A stretch of DNA of 64,000 nucleotides from Methylovirgula sp963708155. Lineage in GTDB: Bacteria; Pseudomonadota; Alphaproteobacteria; Rhizobiales; Beijerinckiaceae. Each line of letters opens with the position of its first letter. Within the stretch, counting starts at the first letter, position 1. A program made the translations under genes and the position numbers. A model generated the notes under the pieces. It searched no databases and had not been told where the DNA came from. It saw only the letters and a program-made list of their open reading frames with translations. Below, piece by piece: positions 10,785 to 22,057 of the stretch. The stretch lies in the NCBI GenBank assembly GCA_963708155.1, contig OY970183.1:1-64000 (forward strand), in the 5' to 3' direction.

Positions 10785-12538
10785 TCATTTGAAGTCCGAA
10801 GGCGGCGGCACCGTCTTCGCGTAATTCAGATCGTAAGTCGTGTTGCGCAGAGGGTCGAGCGGCGTGCCTTCGGAGGCATCGATGATCTTCGGATGCGCCG
10901 GCGGCTGGCGCCCGTTCGGGCCGCGGCGCCGAGCGTCGCGGCGGCGGCAAAAGCCTTCGGATCGGCCGGCGCGACGGAGGCCGAACTGTCGACCGGCCCG
11001 TCCAGCAGCTTGCGGGCCGGGTCGGCTGGTCGATGCCCCGCACACTTATGCCGAGATCATCGAGGCTCGGGCCGCCATAGGACGAAGCGGCGGTCTGACG
11101 CGCGCTGCTTGCGCCGGCGCGGGCGGGGCGGAGGCGTCCGCGATCTCGGTCGCCGGGTCCGTCGCGGCGGGCTGCGCCTTGACCACCTGCGGCAGGGCCG
11201 GCGCGACCTGCGCGATCGCCGCGGCTGCCGCGCCGATCCCGAGGCTCGGCGCGTAGGAGCTCACGCCGCCATCTGCCGCGCTGAAGCTCGTCGGCAAGGC
11301 GCCAAAGACGGAGGAATCGTCCTCGCTGTGCTGATCATGTCCGGCAGGCCCCTGCGGGACATATTTGTCGATATCCGAACCCGCCTTGTCCTTGGCGTCC
11401 TTCTCGATCTGGCGCCAACGCGCGACGTTGCGCTCATGCTCTTCGAGCGTCGCGGAAAAGACGTGTCCGCCGGTGCCATCGGCGACGAAATAGAGATCGT
11501 CCGTGCGCGACGGATTGGCGACGGCTTCGAGCGCGGCCCGGCCCGGATTGGCGATCGGCCCCGGCGGCAGACCCTCGATCACATAGGTATTGTAGGGCGA
11601 GGGCTTCTCGACATCGGCGCGGGTCAACGGACGCCCGAGCGAGCCCTTGCCCGCCACGAGGCCATAGACGATCGTCGGATCGGATTGCAGCCGCATGTGC
11701 TTGCGCAGGCGGTTGAGGAAGACCGAGGCGACATGCGGACGCTCATCCGCCTTGCCGGTTTCCTTTTCGACGATCGAGGCGAGCGTCACGAGTTCATAGG
11801 GCGAATTCAACGGAAGATCGGGCGCGCGGTGCGCCCAGATCTGCGCGACGAGGCGCTGATCGTCCTCCTGCATCTGGCGGATCAGATCGGCGCGCGGCAT
11901 GCCGCGTGGAACCTTATAGGTCTCCGGCAGCAGGCTGCCCTCGGGCGGCGTTTCGCGAATGTCGCCCATCAGAACATCGTTGCGCGCGCAGACGCTCGAC
12001 CATCTGATCGCTGGTCAGCCCTTCGGGGATCGTCACCGAATGCAGGATCTGACGGCCGGAGACGAGCGTGTCCATCACTTCGCGCATGCTGGCGTTCTGA
12101 TGGATCAGATATTCGCCCGCCTTCACCCGCGAGCGGTTGCCTTCGACAAGCAGCGCGATATTGAAGATCAGCGGGCTGTCGATGACCCCTTCGTCCTGAA
12201 GCTGGCCGACGATATCGGCGAAATCCGTGCCAGGCGCGATATAGAGCACCTTGTCCGCCTGCAGCGGCCCCGGCTGCTGAAGCCGGTGCGCGCCCCAAAC
12301 GACGCCGAAGAGGCCGGCAAAGGCGACGAGCAGGAGAAACGACAGGAAACCCGACAGCGCCGACAGGGTCGGCCGGCGCTTGTGCGGGGCCGGCGGCGGC
12401 GGCGGCATCTCCGGCTGCAAAGCCTCGTTCGGGCTCTGCAACTTCGGGCGGCGGCCGAAGAACCGCGCCGGCTGCTCGCCGTCATCGGCGCGCTGCCGCG
12501 CTCGTAGCGCTTTCATCATTTAGTGGCGAGCCTGCCAT
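10785..12538 (-). CDS. mltG: Endolytic murein transglycosylase MltG, frameshifted
   Basis: MltG cleaves nascent glycan strands and sets their length. The protein has a proline-rich cytoplasmic N-terminus (PPPPPAPHKRRP), one membrane helix (SALSGFLSFLLLVAFAGLFG), the LysM-like region IAPGTDFADIVGQLQDEGVI, and the YceG catalytic core with LASIVEKETG, whose glutamate is catalytic, and SPYNTYVIEGLPPGPIANPG. The tail ends EGTPLDPLRNTTYDLNYAKT and a TGA at 10785. A shift at about 11980 moves RLRANDVL into MGDIRETPPEG; others lie near 11045 and 12495. The start at 12538 (MAGSPLNDESATSAAARR) needs the last of these repaired; without it the first in-frame start is 12519. Confidence 0.88.
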
Positions 12539-12702
12539 GAACCTGTCCATCCAGCCGACAGACGTGTCTTACACGAAATCCCAGCACGGCACCAAACCAG
12601 CGCTGCCGCAGCCAAGGTCACGAGAATGTTACAATAACAGCAGCTATTTGCGGAGGAGATGCGGCTTGGACTTGGCGCGCTTTCCACCCGCGTAAATCGC
12701 GC

Positions 12703-13969
12703 CTAGGCGACGGTTTGAGGATCAGGCAGGCGTTGGTGCCGCCAAAGCCGAAGGAATTCGACAGAGCGAATTCGACCTCGCGCTTGCGCGCCTTGTGCGG
12801 CACGAGATCGATCGTCGTCGTCACCGACGGATTGTCGAGGTTCAGCGTCGGCGGAACGATCTGGTCGCGAATCGCCAGGACGCAGAAAATCGCCTCGACC
12901 GCGCCCGCCGCGCCAAGCAGATGCCCGATCGCCGATTTGGTCGACGACATCGACAAGGCGTTGGTGCCATCAGCCGTGCCGAGCAAGCCGTGAACGGCGT
13001 GAGTTCGGCCTCGTCACCCAGCGGCGTCGAGGTGCCGTGCGCATTGATGTAATCGATGTCCTGCGGCGTGATCCCGGCGCGTTTGACCGCGGCGCGCATC
13101 GAACGCAGAGCGCCGTCGCCGGTCGGATCCGGTGCGGTGATGTGATAGGCGTCGCCCGAAAGACCATAGCCGACGACCTCGGCATAGATCTTGGCGCCGC
13201 GCGCCTTGGCGCCATCGTAGCTTTCGAGCACGACGCAGCCGGCGCCATCGCCCATGACGAAGCCGTCGCGATCCCGGTCATAGGGCCGCGAAGCCTGTTT
13301 CGGCTCGTCGTTGAAATTCGTCGAAAGTGCCTTGCAGGCGGCAAAGCCGGCAATGCCAATGCGGTTGATCGCCGATTCCGCGCCGCCCGCGACCATGACA
13401 TCGGCATCGCCGAGCGCGATCAGGCGCGCCGCATCGCCGATGGCATGCGCGCCCGTCGAACAGGCGGTCACGACCGCATGGTTAGGCCCCTTCAGGCCAT
13501 GCATGATCGAGACATAGCCGCTGACGAGGTTGATCAGACGGCCGGAGATGAAGAACGGGGAGACGCGGCGCGGACCCTTCTCGTGCAGGGTGATGGCCGT
13601 CTCGGCGATGCCGCCGAGGCCGCCGATGCCCGAGCCGATGAGAACGCCGGTGCGCTCGCGATCTTCTTCGGTCTCCGGCTTCCAGCCCGCATCCGCCAGC
13701 GCCTGCGTGGCCGCGGCGACGCCGTAGATGATGTAATCGTCGACCTTGCGCTGATCCTTCGGCTCCATCCACTGGTCGGGATTGAAGGTCGCGTCGCTAC
13801 CGTCGCCGCGCGGCACCTGCATCGCGATCTTGCAGGCGAGGTCGGAGGTCTCGAACCCGTGGATAGGGCCGGCGCCGCTCTGGCCGGCGATAAGACGCTG
13901 CCACGTCGCCTCGACGCCGCAAGCGAGCGGCGAAACCATGCCGAGACCGGTAATCACCACCCTGCGCAT
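12703..13969 (-). CDS. fabF: Beta-ketoacyl-ACP synthase II, two 1-bp deletions
   Basis: FabF condenses malonyl-ACP with acyl-ACP in fatty acid elongation. MRRVVITGLGMVSPLACGVE starts at 13969. The catalytic cysteine lies in VVTACSTGAHAIGDAA, one histidine in YINAHGTSTPLGDEAE and the other in KSAIGHLLGAAGAVEA. Near 13005 a missing G (GG to G) breaks ELTAVHGLLGTADG, and near 12715 another missing G hides the natural stop: as given, the frame runs on some 28 codons to 12618, whereas restoring it ends the protein KPVA at 12703. With both repairs the protein is 422 residues, normal. acpP lies 169 bp upstream. Confidence 0.93.
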
Positions 13970-14138
13970 CGCAGATCGTCCACTCCTGACAGGCTTTGCA
14001 ACCCGCGTGGTTTTCTATTCCATTGCCGCGCCGCGTTTGCAAACCGCAAAATCGACGCGAGAAAACTGGGGAAAGGTGCTGCTGTGGGAAGGGGCCGGTG
14101 GCGGCGAAAATCCGCCGCAGCCGGCACCTGAAAGCGGC

Positions 14139-14381
14139 TCAGCTCGCCGCCGTGGCCTTGTCCAGGAAGCGGACCGCATCGCCCACAGTGACGATCGACT
14201 CGGCCGCATCATCGGGGATCTCGACGCCAAATTCCTCTTCGAAGGCCATCACGAGTTCAACCGTATCGAGCGAGTCGGCCCCGAGGTCTTCAATGAAATT
14301 CGCGTCGTCAGTGACCTTGTCGGCGTCGACGCCGAGATGTTCGATAACAATTTTCTTCACGCGCTCGGCGACATCACTCAT
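14139..14381 (-). CDS. acpP: Acyl carrier protein
   Basis: AcpP carries growing acyl chains on a 4'-phosphopantetheine arm. The 80-residue acidic protein contains the canonical attachment site DSLDTVELVMAFEEEFG with serine 37 as the modified residue. Length, charge and the helix pattern match bacterial ACPs. A clear ribosome binding site, AAGGA, lies about 10 bases ahead of the ATG at 14381. The gene is intact and lies between fabG (273 bp upstream) and fabF, the classical fab cluster order. The long spacer ahead of it suggests its own promoter, as is usual for this highly expressed gene. Confidence 0.98.
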   Translation of the reverse strand: MSDVAERVKKIVIEHLGVDADKVTDDANFIEDLGADSLDTVELVMAFEEEFGVEIPDDAAESIVTVGDAVRFLDKATAAS

Positions 14382-14654
14382 GTTCGTTTGATCCTTCGTC
14401 CTTATCTTTAAAACTGGTGCCAGCCGTTATCAAAAGTACGTCCGAAATCAAGCCCCCCGAAAGCCGAGCCTTCGTCGCCTGATGACATTCCTTGGGAAAT
14501 CCCCCCAGCGGACTCCACACATTCAATCGCGAATGAGCTCTCCGGGGTCCGGCGCAGGAAGCGGCTAACGACCTGCAAGCAGGGAAGTTGGTAACATACT
14601 TCATCTGGGTTGGCGAGAGCCGTCCGGCAAAGCCATCCGACCGCTTTAACGCCC

Positions 14655-15392
14655 TCAATTCATTGCCATTCCACCATTTACATGAAGGGTTTCGCCGGTC
14701 ACATAGGCGGCCTCCGAACTGGCCAGATAGACGACCGCGGCGGCGATTTCCGAGGCCGCGCCAAGACGGCCCATCGGCACACCGGAGAGAATTGCGGCCT
14801 TCTGCGCTTCGGTCAGCACATCGGTCATCGGGCTTTCGATAAATCCCGGCGCGACGCAGTTGACGGTGATATTGCGGGCCGCGACCTCGCGGGCGAGGCT
14901 CTTCGACAGGCCGATGATCCCGGCCTTCGAGGCGGCGTAATTCGACTGGCCCGGATTGCCCGTCACGCCGACGACCGAGGTGATGCTGATGATGCGGCCG
15001 AAACGGCGCTTCACCATCGATTTCAGCGCGGCGCGGGCAAGGCGGAACGATGCGGTGAGATTGACCGCCAGGACAAGATCCCAGTCGGCATCTTTCATGC
15101 GCAGGATCAGCCCGTCGCGGGTCAGGCCGGCATTGTTGACGAGAATATCGAGGTGCCCCATCGCCGCCTCGGCCGCCGGCACCAGTTTCTCGACAGCTTC
15201 GGGATCGGAAAGGTCGCAGGACTCGACATAAACGCGCTCCTTGAGTTCGGTGGCCAGGGTCTCGAGCGCCTCCTTGCGGGTGCCGGAGAGCGTCACCGTC
15301 GCACCCTGCTGGTGCAGCGCACGCGCGATGGCCGAGCCGAGGCCGCCGCTGGCGCCGGTCACGAGAGCCGTGCGGCCGGAAAGATCAAACAT
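14655..15392 (-). CDS. fabG: 3-oxoacyl-ACP reductase
   Basis: FabG reduces beta-ketoacyl-ACP with NADPH. The 245-residue protein shows the short-chain dehydrogenase cofactor motif TGASGGLGSAIARAL (residues 12-26), NNAG at 86-89, and the catalytic set Ser139, Tyr152 and Lys156 in SNYAASKAG. The end, VTGETLHVNGGMAMN, is the standard FabG terminus. The gene is intact and starts 9 bp after the fabD stop, so the two are co-transcribed. Confidence 0.97.
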   Translation of the reverse strand: MFDLSGRTALVTGASGGLGSAIARALHQQGATVTLSGTRKEALETLATELKERVYVESCDLSDPEAVEKLVPAAEAAMGHLDILVNNAGLTRDGLILRMKDADWDLVLAVNLTASFRLARAALKSMVKRRFGRIISITSVVGVTGNPGQSNYAASKAGIIGLSKSLAREVAARNITVNCVAPGFIESPMTDVLTEAQKAAILSGVPMGRLGAASEIAAAVVYLASSEAAYVTGETLHVNGGMAMN

Positions 15393-15401
15393 GGGCAGTC
15401 C

Positions 15402-16360
15402 TCAAACTTTCTGCGCCAAAGCGGAGCTATAGGCGGAAATTTCGTCCGGCGTTCCGACGGAAATTCCGTCCGCTTCGCCGACAATGCGCTTCAACAACCC
15501 GGTCAACACCTTGCCGGACCCGAGTTCGACGAAGGTCGTCACCCCATGCTGCGCCATGTAGGCGACGCTCTCGCGCCAGCGCACGGTGCCGGTCACCTGC
15601 TCGACGAGGCGGCGGCGAATCTCCTGCGGCTCTTCGATCGGCGTGGCAAGCACATTGGCGACAAGCGGGACTTTCGGCCGTTTGATCTCGACCTCCGCCA
15701 ACGCCGCCGCCATCACGTCCGCGGCTGGCTGCATCAAGGGGCAATGAAACGGCGCCGAGACGGCGAGCGGCACAGCCCGGCGCACGCCCCTTGTCTTGGC
15801 GATTTCGATCGCCGCATCGACGGCGGCTTTGGTGCCGGAAATCACGACCTGGCCGCCGCCATTGTCATTGGCGACGGCGCAAACCTCGCCCGCCTGGCGC
15901 TGCGCCTCGTCCGCGACGGCGCGGGCGCCTTCGAGATCGAGGCCGATCAACGCCGCCATCGCCCCGGCTCCGACCGGAACAGCCTGCTGCATCGCCGTGC
16001 CGCGTCTGCGCAACAAGCGCGCCGCATCCGCGATCGAAAACGCGCCGGCCGCCGCGAGCGCCGAATATTCGCCGAGCGAATGGCCGGCGACAAAGGCGGC
16101 ATCCCGCGCAAGATCGAGACCTGCCTCGGCTTCCAGCACGCGTAGACCGCGAGGCTCGTCGCCATCAGCGCCGGCTGCGCATTGGCGGTCAAAGTTAGCT
16201 CGGCTTCCGGCCCTTCGAACATCAGCGTCGAGAGCTTCTGGTGCAGCGCCTCATCGACTTCGGCGAAGACGGCGCGCGCCGGCGCGAACGCCTCGGCCAG
16301 AGCTTTGCCCATGCCGACGGCCTGAGACCCCTGCCCCGGAAATACAAATGCTTTCGCCAT
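15402..16360 (-). CDS. fabD: Malonyl-CoA:ACP transacylase, one 1-bp deletion
   Basis: FabD loads malonyl groups onto ACP. MAKAFVFPGQGSQAVGMGKA starts at 16360; the nucleophile serine is in GHSLGEYSALAAAG and the catalytic histidine in SAPFHCPLMQPA. At about 16137 a missing G (GG to G) splits AVYAVLEAEAGLDLARD over two frames. With it restored the protein is 319 residues, typical for FabD. It heads the minus-strand run fabD-fabG-acpP-fabF-mltG-yicC-gmk and is divergent from the YkgJ-type gene at 16529. Confidence 0.95.
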
Positions 16361-16528
16361 GCTGCCTGTCCGCGCCTCTTCCGGCGTGCGACTGGCACCG
16401 ACGATCAGCCGTGTCAAGTTTTCCTGGTGACGGCGGGCTTCCGCGCGGAATTTCATTTGCCTCGCCGCTGCGGCGCGGCAAGATGCGAAAGCTTGCAAAT
16501 CCCGCGGCAAGCGGAGCAAAAATCAAAT

Positions 16529-16942
16529 ATGGACATACCCGGTAAAGCCTGCGGCGCCTGCAACATGTGCTGCAAAGTGCTCGATATAGAAGAACTGAAT
16601 AAGCCGGCCGGCCCCTTGTGCCCGAACTGCGTCGCCGGGTCCGGCTGCGCCATCTACAGTTCGCGGCCGGATGTCTGCCGCGATTACGTCTGCCTGTGGA
16701 AGAGCGAGCGCGCCCTGAGCCCGCAATTGCGGCCGGACCGCGTCGGGACAATCCTGATGGAGGACGAGGATTCCGACGAATATCGCGCCGTCTGCGATCC
16801 GGATAAGCCCTTCGCCTGGCGCAACCCGCTCGTCTTCAAGCATCTCGTCGCCATCGCCAAGACCGGCCGCACCGTCGTCGCGAAGGCAGGGTTGAAATCC
16901 TGGCGCATCCGCGAAACCGGCGAATGGGGCCCGTGCCTTTGA
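16529..16942 (+). CDS. YkgJ family cysteine cluster protein
   Basis: This 137-residue protein has the metal-chelating cysteine pattern of the YkgJ family (also called UPF0153): CGACNMCCKVL near residues 8-18, CPNC near 31-34, GCAIYSSRPDVCRDYVC near 39-55, and a final cysteine two residues from the end. The family is predicted to bind zinc or iron and its role is unknown. The ATG at 16529 was chosen because it begins just ahead of the first cysteine cluster and lies beyond the fabD promoter region. It is monocistronic and divergent from fabD. Codon use resembles its neighbours. Confidence 0.85.
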   Translation: MDIPGKACGACNMCCKVLDIEELNKPAGPLCPNCVAGSGCAIYSSRPDVCRDYVCLWKSERALSPQLRPDRVGTILMEDEDSDEYRAVCDPDKPFAWRNPLVFKHLVAIAKTGRTVVAKAGLKSWRIRETGEWGPCL

Positions 16943-17075
16943 GCACAGGCGTTGCGGCTTCCTAAAAAGTATTGCCGCAAAAGGGCGGATATTTCACCAG
17001 ACGTTCATCTGACGGGGAAGAATGTCCGCCTCCGGGTTTCGTGGCGGGAATTCGCCACTCTTTGAGGAGGTCTTG

Positions 17076-17303
17076 ATGAAAAAACTTTCGACGATCGCTC
17101 TTTTCGCGGCCCTCGCCGGCTTCGGCGTTTCGCCGGTCCTGGCGCAGAGCACCACCACAACGGCGCCCGCGCCGAAGCCTGCCGTCATGCATTCGGCCAA
17201 GTCGATCGAATGTTCCAAGGAGGCCGACGCCAAGGGCCTGCACGGCAAGGCGCGCAAGCAATTCCGCTCGGCCTGCAAGCACGGCAAAACCGGCGCCATG
17301 TAA
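17076..17303 (+). CDS. Small secreted protein with PsiF-like cysteine module
   Basis: A 75-residue precursor with a clean signal peptide (MKKLSTIALFAALAGFGVSP, cleavage after VLAQ), a threonine/proline spacer, and one module in which two cysteines are separated by 20 residues containing GLHGKARKQF. That C-x8-LHG-x9-C pattern resembles the PsiF repeat family; no biochemical role is known to me. A strong ribosome binding site, GAGGAGG, sits 6 bases ahead of the ATG. The same module recurs in the proteins at 41838 and, loosely, 42206. It is probably exported to the periplasm and may form one disulfide. Confidence 0.75.
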   Translation: MKKLSTIALFAALAGFGVSPVLAQSTTTTAPAPKPAVMHSAKSIECSKEADAKGLHGKARKQFRSACKHGKTGAM

Positions 17304-17340
17304 GAACGGGTGCTTCGGGCAGGTGGCGCCGCGCCGCCTG

Positions 17341-17616
17341 CTACCGCCCGATTCGGCTATCGACAAAAGCACCGCCGAACATATGCAGGCTGACGACCGG
17401 AGCGCTGCCCGGCGGCGGTTTGTTTCGGGGCGTGCCTGTACCGGCAGAATTCGGGGCTTTGGACGCTTGCGCGGGCGCGCCCAGCGTCCCGGCGTAGGGC
17501 TTCAGATCGTTTAGCCCATAGCCATTCTGGCTCTGCGCCAAGGCGGGGCCGCCCAAAGCGGCGACCATCGCCAGGCCCGAAAGCAGGCTGCGGATTCGGT
17601 CAATTGGAACTGCCAT
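17341..17616 (-). CDS. Small secreted hypothetical protein
   Basis: A 91-residue precursor with an N-terminal signal peptide: MAVPIDRIRSLLSGLAMVAA and a likely cleavage after ALAQ. The mature part, from SQNGYGLNDLKPYAGTLGAP, is rich in glycine, proline, alanine and serine and has no cysteine. I do not recognise the family. The ATG at 17616 was picked because the signal peptide starts there; the open frame extends further upstream but with no protein-like character. It is divergent from rpsF and convergent with the small secreted protein at 17076. Confidence 0.55.
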   Translation of the reverse strand: MAVPIDRIRSLLSGLAMVAALGGPALAQSQNGYGLNDLKPYAGTLGAPAQASKAPNSAGTGTPRNKPPPGSAPVVSLHMFGGAFVDSRIGR

Positions 17617-17902
17617 GCGCCGATAATACCGCCGGCGCGGGTGAGAACCTAGGCTTCCGCGGCAACACGGCCGCAACTTTCCTTGATTTCGCCGCCGATA
17701 TGCGTATAAAGCGCCCTTCCCGCGAGCCGAGGGCTCGCGGCCAGCGGCTTCGGCCGGGGGCTGAACGGAAGGCGTATCCTTAATCCGGATACGCAGAATT
17801 TTCCAAAATTCGTCTTCCCGTGTCTCCGCCTTCGTTCGTTCGAGCCTTTCCGGGGCTCGAAGGGCTCTGCGCCGGCCGCGCAAAACGAGGAAAGGCAAGA
17901 TC

Positions 17903-18336
17903 ATGGCTCTCTACGAGCATGTTTTTCTTGCTCGCCAGGACGTCTCCGCCCAGCAGGTGGAAGCGCTCGCCGAGCAATTCAAAGGCGTCATCGAGTCTCT
18001 CGGGTGGCAAGGTCGAGAAGACCGAATATTGGGGCGTCAAGTCCGTCGCCTATCGCATCAAGAAGAACCGCAAGGCGCATTTCACCCTGCTCAACATTGA
18101 CGCGCCCTCCGCCGCGCTCAATGAGCTCGAGCGGCAGGAAGGACTCAATGAGGACATCCTGCGCTTCCTGACCGTCCGCGTCGAGGAACTCGAAGCTGGT
18201 CCTTCGGCCATGCTGCGCAAGCGCGACGACGATGATCGTGGCGATCGTGGGGACCGCGGCGGCCGTGGCGCCCGCCGCCGACCGTGGCCCGCGCCGTCCG
18301 CGCGATGAGGCCGGCCTCGAAGAAGGAGCTCTGTGA
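17903..18336 (+). CDS. rpsF: 30S ribosomal protein S6, two 1-bp insertions
   Basis: S6 binds the 30S platform together with S18. MALYEHVFLARQDVSAQQVE starts at 17903 with AGGAAAGG ahead of it. Near 18003 an extra G (GG read as GGG) breaks SLGGKVEKTEYWGVKSVAYR. Near 18275 a second extra base disturbs the Asp/Arg/Gly-rich tail; with both removed the protein is 143 residues and ends RRPRDEAGLEEGAL at a TGA (18334) that overlaps the rpsR ATG. The charged RGDRGDRGG-type tail is common in S6 of this order. Confidence 0.93.
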
Positions 18337-18584
18337 TGTCGACGACTGCCGCTGCGCCCGCCCGGCGCCCCTTCTTTCGCCGCCGCAAGACCTGCCCCTT
18401 CTCCGGCCCGAACGCGCCGAAGATCGATTACAAGGACACAAGACTGCTCTCGCGCTACATTTCCGAGCGCGGCAAGATCGTGCCTTCGCGTATCACCGCC
18501 GTCTCCGCCAAGAAGCAGCGCGAGCTGGCGAAGGCGATCAAGCGATCCCGTTTCCTCGGATTGCTGCCTTACGTGATCCGCTAG
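18336..18584 (+). CDS. rpsR: 30S ribosomal protein S18
   Basis: S18 pairs with S6 on the 30S subunit. The 82-residue protein has the family core KTCPFSGPNAPKIDYKDTRL followed by SRYISERGKIVPSRITAVSA and the basic end KRSRFLGLLPYVIR. It starts at the ATG overlapping the rpsF stop (TGATG), so translation is coupled. The frame is intact. An alternative GTG three bases earlier adds one residue. Confidence 0.97.
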   Translation: MSTTAAAPARRPFFRRRKTCPFSGPNAPKIDYKDTRLLSRYISERGKIVPSRITAVSAKKQRELAKAIKRSRFLGLLPYVIR

Positions 18585-18598
18585 TATTCGACGTATAA

Positions 18599-18622
18599 AG
18601 CCGCCGGCCAAGCCCGGCGGCT
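18599..18622 (+). terminator. Hairpin after rpsR (weak terminator or attenuator)
   Basis: A perfect 9-bp stem (AGCCGCCGG at 18599 and CCGGCGGCT at 18614) with a 6-base loop begins 15 bp after the rpsR stop. No T-run follows, so it may only reduce read-through into the DUF2232 gene and rplI, or protect the 3' end of the rpsF-rpsR message. Confidence 0.45.
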
Positions 18623-18667
18623 CGGCTGGGACAAAATCCCTAACCGCTCAGGCGGGACAGCTCGACG

Positions 18668-19720
18668 ATGGCAAAGAAGCAAGTACAGACCTCCGACAAT
18701 CGCGGTGCGGTCGCTTTCGGGAGCGGCCTTGCCGCGACTTTGCTTTTGCTGGCGGCCTTCCAGGGTTCGGTGCCGGCGCTGATGCTCGCCTACCTTTCGC
18801 CGCTGCCGCTGATGATCGCGACCATCGGCTTCGGCCACGTCACCGGGCTCGGCGCAGTGCTCGCGGCTTTCATTACGCTTGTCGCCTTGCTCGTCGCCGC
18901 AAGCCCGCAGGATTTGAGCCCCGCCGCCTTCCTCAACGCCGCCTTCAACGGCGGCGTCTTCGTGCTCTGCGAGGGCCTGCCCTCCTGGTGGCTGGCGCGG
19001 CTCGCGAGCCTCTCGCCCAGCGTGCCGATTTTGCCCTTTGCGGCGTTCGCGCAGACCAAAAGCGACAAGGAGGGCTCGCGCCTCAGCCTTGTCATCGTCA
19101 CCACCGCCATCTTCGCCTTTCTCATTGTCGCGGGCGTGCTCGCAACCCTCGTCCTCGAACATGAGAATTTCGCCGCGCTGGTGGACAAGATCGCCACCAA
19201 CATCACGCCGGTGATGAAACAGGAAGCCGGCGCTGATCTGCTGCGCCGCAACGAGATCGACGCTGTCGCGCGCTTCATGGCCAAAGCGCTGCCCGCCGTC
19301 GCCGCGGCCGTCATCTTCGTCGTCTTCCTCATCGACCTTTGGCTTGCCGGACGCATCGTGCAGATTTCGCAGCGCCTGCAGGTGCCGTGGCCGAACATCG
19401 CCCGCGAGTTCCGGGTGCCGCGCCTGCTCGCGCCCGTCTTTTTTGCCGCGGTGGGCCTCATATTCGTTGGTGGCCCGACCGGTCTTCTCGCCAGTCTGGC
19501 AGCAAGCGTGCTCGCGGCGGCTTTCGCGCTGCAAGGGCTTGCCGTCCTCCATGTCGTCACGCAGGGGCTGCGGCTGCGCAACAACCTGCTCTTCGTCGTC
19601 TACCTCATCGTGGTGCCGCTGCTGCCCTGGTCGCTGGCGCCCTTCACCCTGCTCGGCTTGATCGAAGCCGGCTTTTCCCTGCGCGACCGCAAAGACGCGG
19701 CCGCCGTTTCCCCGCAATGA
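18668..19720 (+). CDS. DUF2232 family multispanning membrane protein
   Basis: A 350-residue inner-membrane protein with about eight hydrophobic segments, starting MAKKQVQTSDNRGAVAFGSG. It sits between rpsR and rplI, the conserved place of DUF2232 proteins in alphaproteobacteria; the family is unrelated in function to the ribosome as far as is known, and resembles YybS-type membrane proteins. Helices are visible at about residues 15-35, 40-60, 62-80, 85-105, 138-160, 212-232, 255-290 and 305-335. The stop is 23 bp ahead of rplI, so the two are probably co-transcribed. Function unknown. Confidence 0.85.
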   Translation: MAKKQVQTSDNRGAVAFGSGLAATLLLLAAFQGSVPALMLAYLSPLPLMIATIGFGHVTGLGAVLAAFITLVALLVAASPQDLSPAAFLNAAFNGGVFVLCEGLPSWWLARLASLSPSVPILPFAAFAQTKSDKEGSRLSLVIVTTAIFAFLIVAGVLATLVLEHENFAALVDKIATNITPVMKQEAGADLLRRNEIDAVARFMAKALPAVAAAVIFVVFLIDLWLAGRIVQISQRLQVPWPNIAREFRVPRLLAPVFFAAVGLIFVGGPTGLLASLAASVLAAAFALQGLAVLHVVTQGLRLRNNLLFVVYLIVVPLLPWSLAPFTLLGLIEAGFSLRDRKDAAAVSPQ

Positions 19721-19743
19721 AACTGAACTGAAGGAACAATCTT

Positions 19744-20307
19744 ATGGACGTCATTCTGCTTCAACGTGTCATCAAACTCGGCCAGATGGGCGACACGGTT
19801 CGTGTCAAGAACGGCTATGCGCGCAATTTCCTGCTGCCGACTGGTAAGGCGCTGCGCGCCACCGAAGCCAACAAAAAGCGCTTCCAGGACCAGAAGGTGG
19901 AGCTCGAAGCCCGCAATCTGCAGCTCAAGAGCGAGGCGGCCGCCGTCGCCGAGAAGCTCGAGGGCCAGAGCTTCGTCATCATCCGCCAGGCGGGTGAAAC
20001 CGGCCAGCTCTACGGCTCGGTCTCGGCGCGTGACATTGCCGAGGCGGTCAGCGCCGGCGGCTTCAAGGTCAACCGCGACCAGATCGTGCTCCTTGCGCCG
20101 ATCAAGACGCTCGGCCTGCACAACATCGTTGTCCACCTGCACCCGGAAATCGAGACGAAGATCGTGATCAACGTCGCGCGTTCGCCGCAGGAGGCGGAGC
20201 GTCAGGCCAAGGGCGAGACGGTTACCATCGTCGAGGAAACCTCGATCCAGGAGCTTGGCCTCGAAGTCGGCGCGGCGCTTGCCGAGGCCAATGGCGAAGA
20301 AGGCTAA
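19744..20307 (+). CDS. rplI: 50S ribosomal protein L9
   Basis: L9 binds 23S rRNA near the L1 stalk and helps limit frameshifting and stalling. The 187-residue protein begins MDVILLQRVIKLGQMGDTVR with the conserved RNA-binding block VKNGYARNFLLPTGKALRAT, a long central helix, and the C-terminal domain around SFVIIRQAGETGQLYGSVSA and NIVVHLHPEIETKIVINVAR. The acidic C-terminal extension after residue 150 is common in this order. A ribosome binding site AAGGA lies about 10 bases ahead of the start. Intact. Confidence 0.98.
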   Translation: MDVILLQRVIKLGQMGDTVRVKNGYARNFLLPTGKALRATEANKKRFQDQKVELEARNLQLKSEAAAVAEKLEGQSFVIIRQAGETGQLYGSVSARDIAEAVSAGGFKVNRDQIVLLAPIKTLGLHNIVVHLHPEIETKIVINVARSPQEAERQAKGETVTIVEETSIQELGLEVGAALAEANGEEG

Positions 20308-20316
20308 GACGCCTCT

Positions 20317-20345
20317 CATTGCGAGCCGCATCGCGGCTCGCAATG
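20317..20345 (+). terminator. Perfect 13-bp hairpin after rplI
   Basis: Arms CATTGCGAGCCGC (20317-20329) and GCGGCTCGCAATG (20333-20345) pair perfectly around a 3-base loop, 9 bp after the rplI stop. Predicted stability is high. There is no downstream T-run, so it is either a Rho-assisted terminator or an RNA 3'-end stabiliser ahead of dnaB. The rest of the 240-bp gap to dnaB shows nothing else I can name. Confidence 0.55.
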
Positions 20346-20548
20346 CGGTCCAATTCGGATCGCCCGAGGGCGGATCGATAAGATCGCAACTGTCCAGAGC
20401 TTGGCCGCACACAAGGCAAGAATTTTTTCGCTTTGTGGATTGCGGGACGGGCCCGGCAACCTGGCGAATTTGATTCCAATCCGGCGAACCCGCGTGCGAG
20501 AAGGATCGTCCTCCGATTTCCTCGGGCAAGCGATTCGCCGTAGACGTC

Positions 20549-22042
<1,494 letters not shown>

Positions 22043-22057
22043 GCAAGAGCAAATCAG

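Noticed and set aside
14382..14654. A 94-residue open frame between acpP and fabG
   Set aside because: It overlaps the acpP ribosome binding site and start, has no signal or domain character, and would lie in an expected promoter region.
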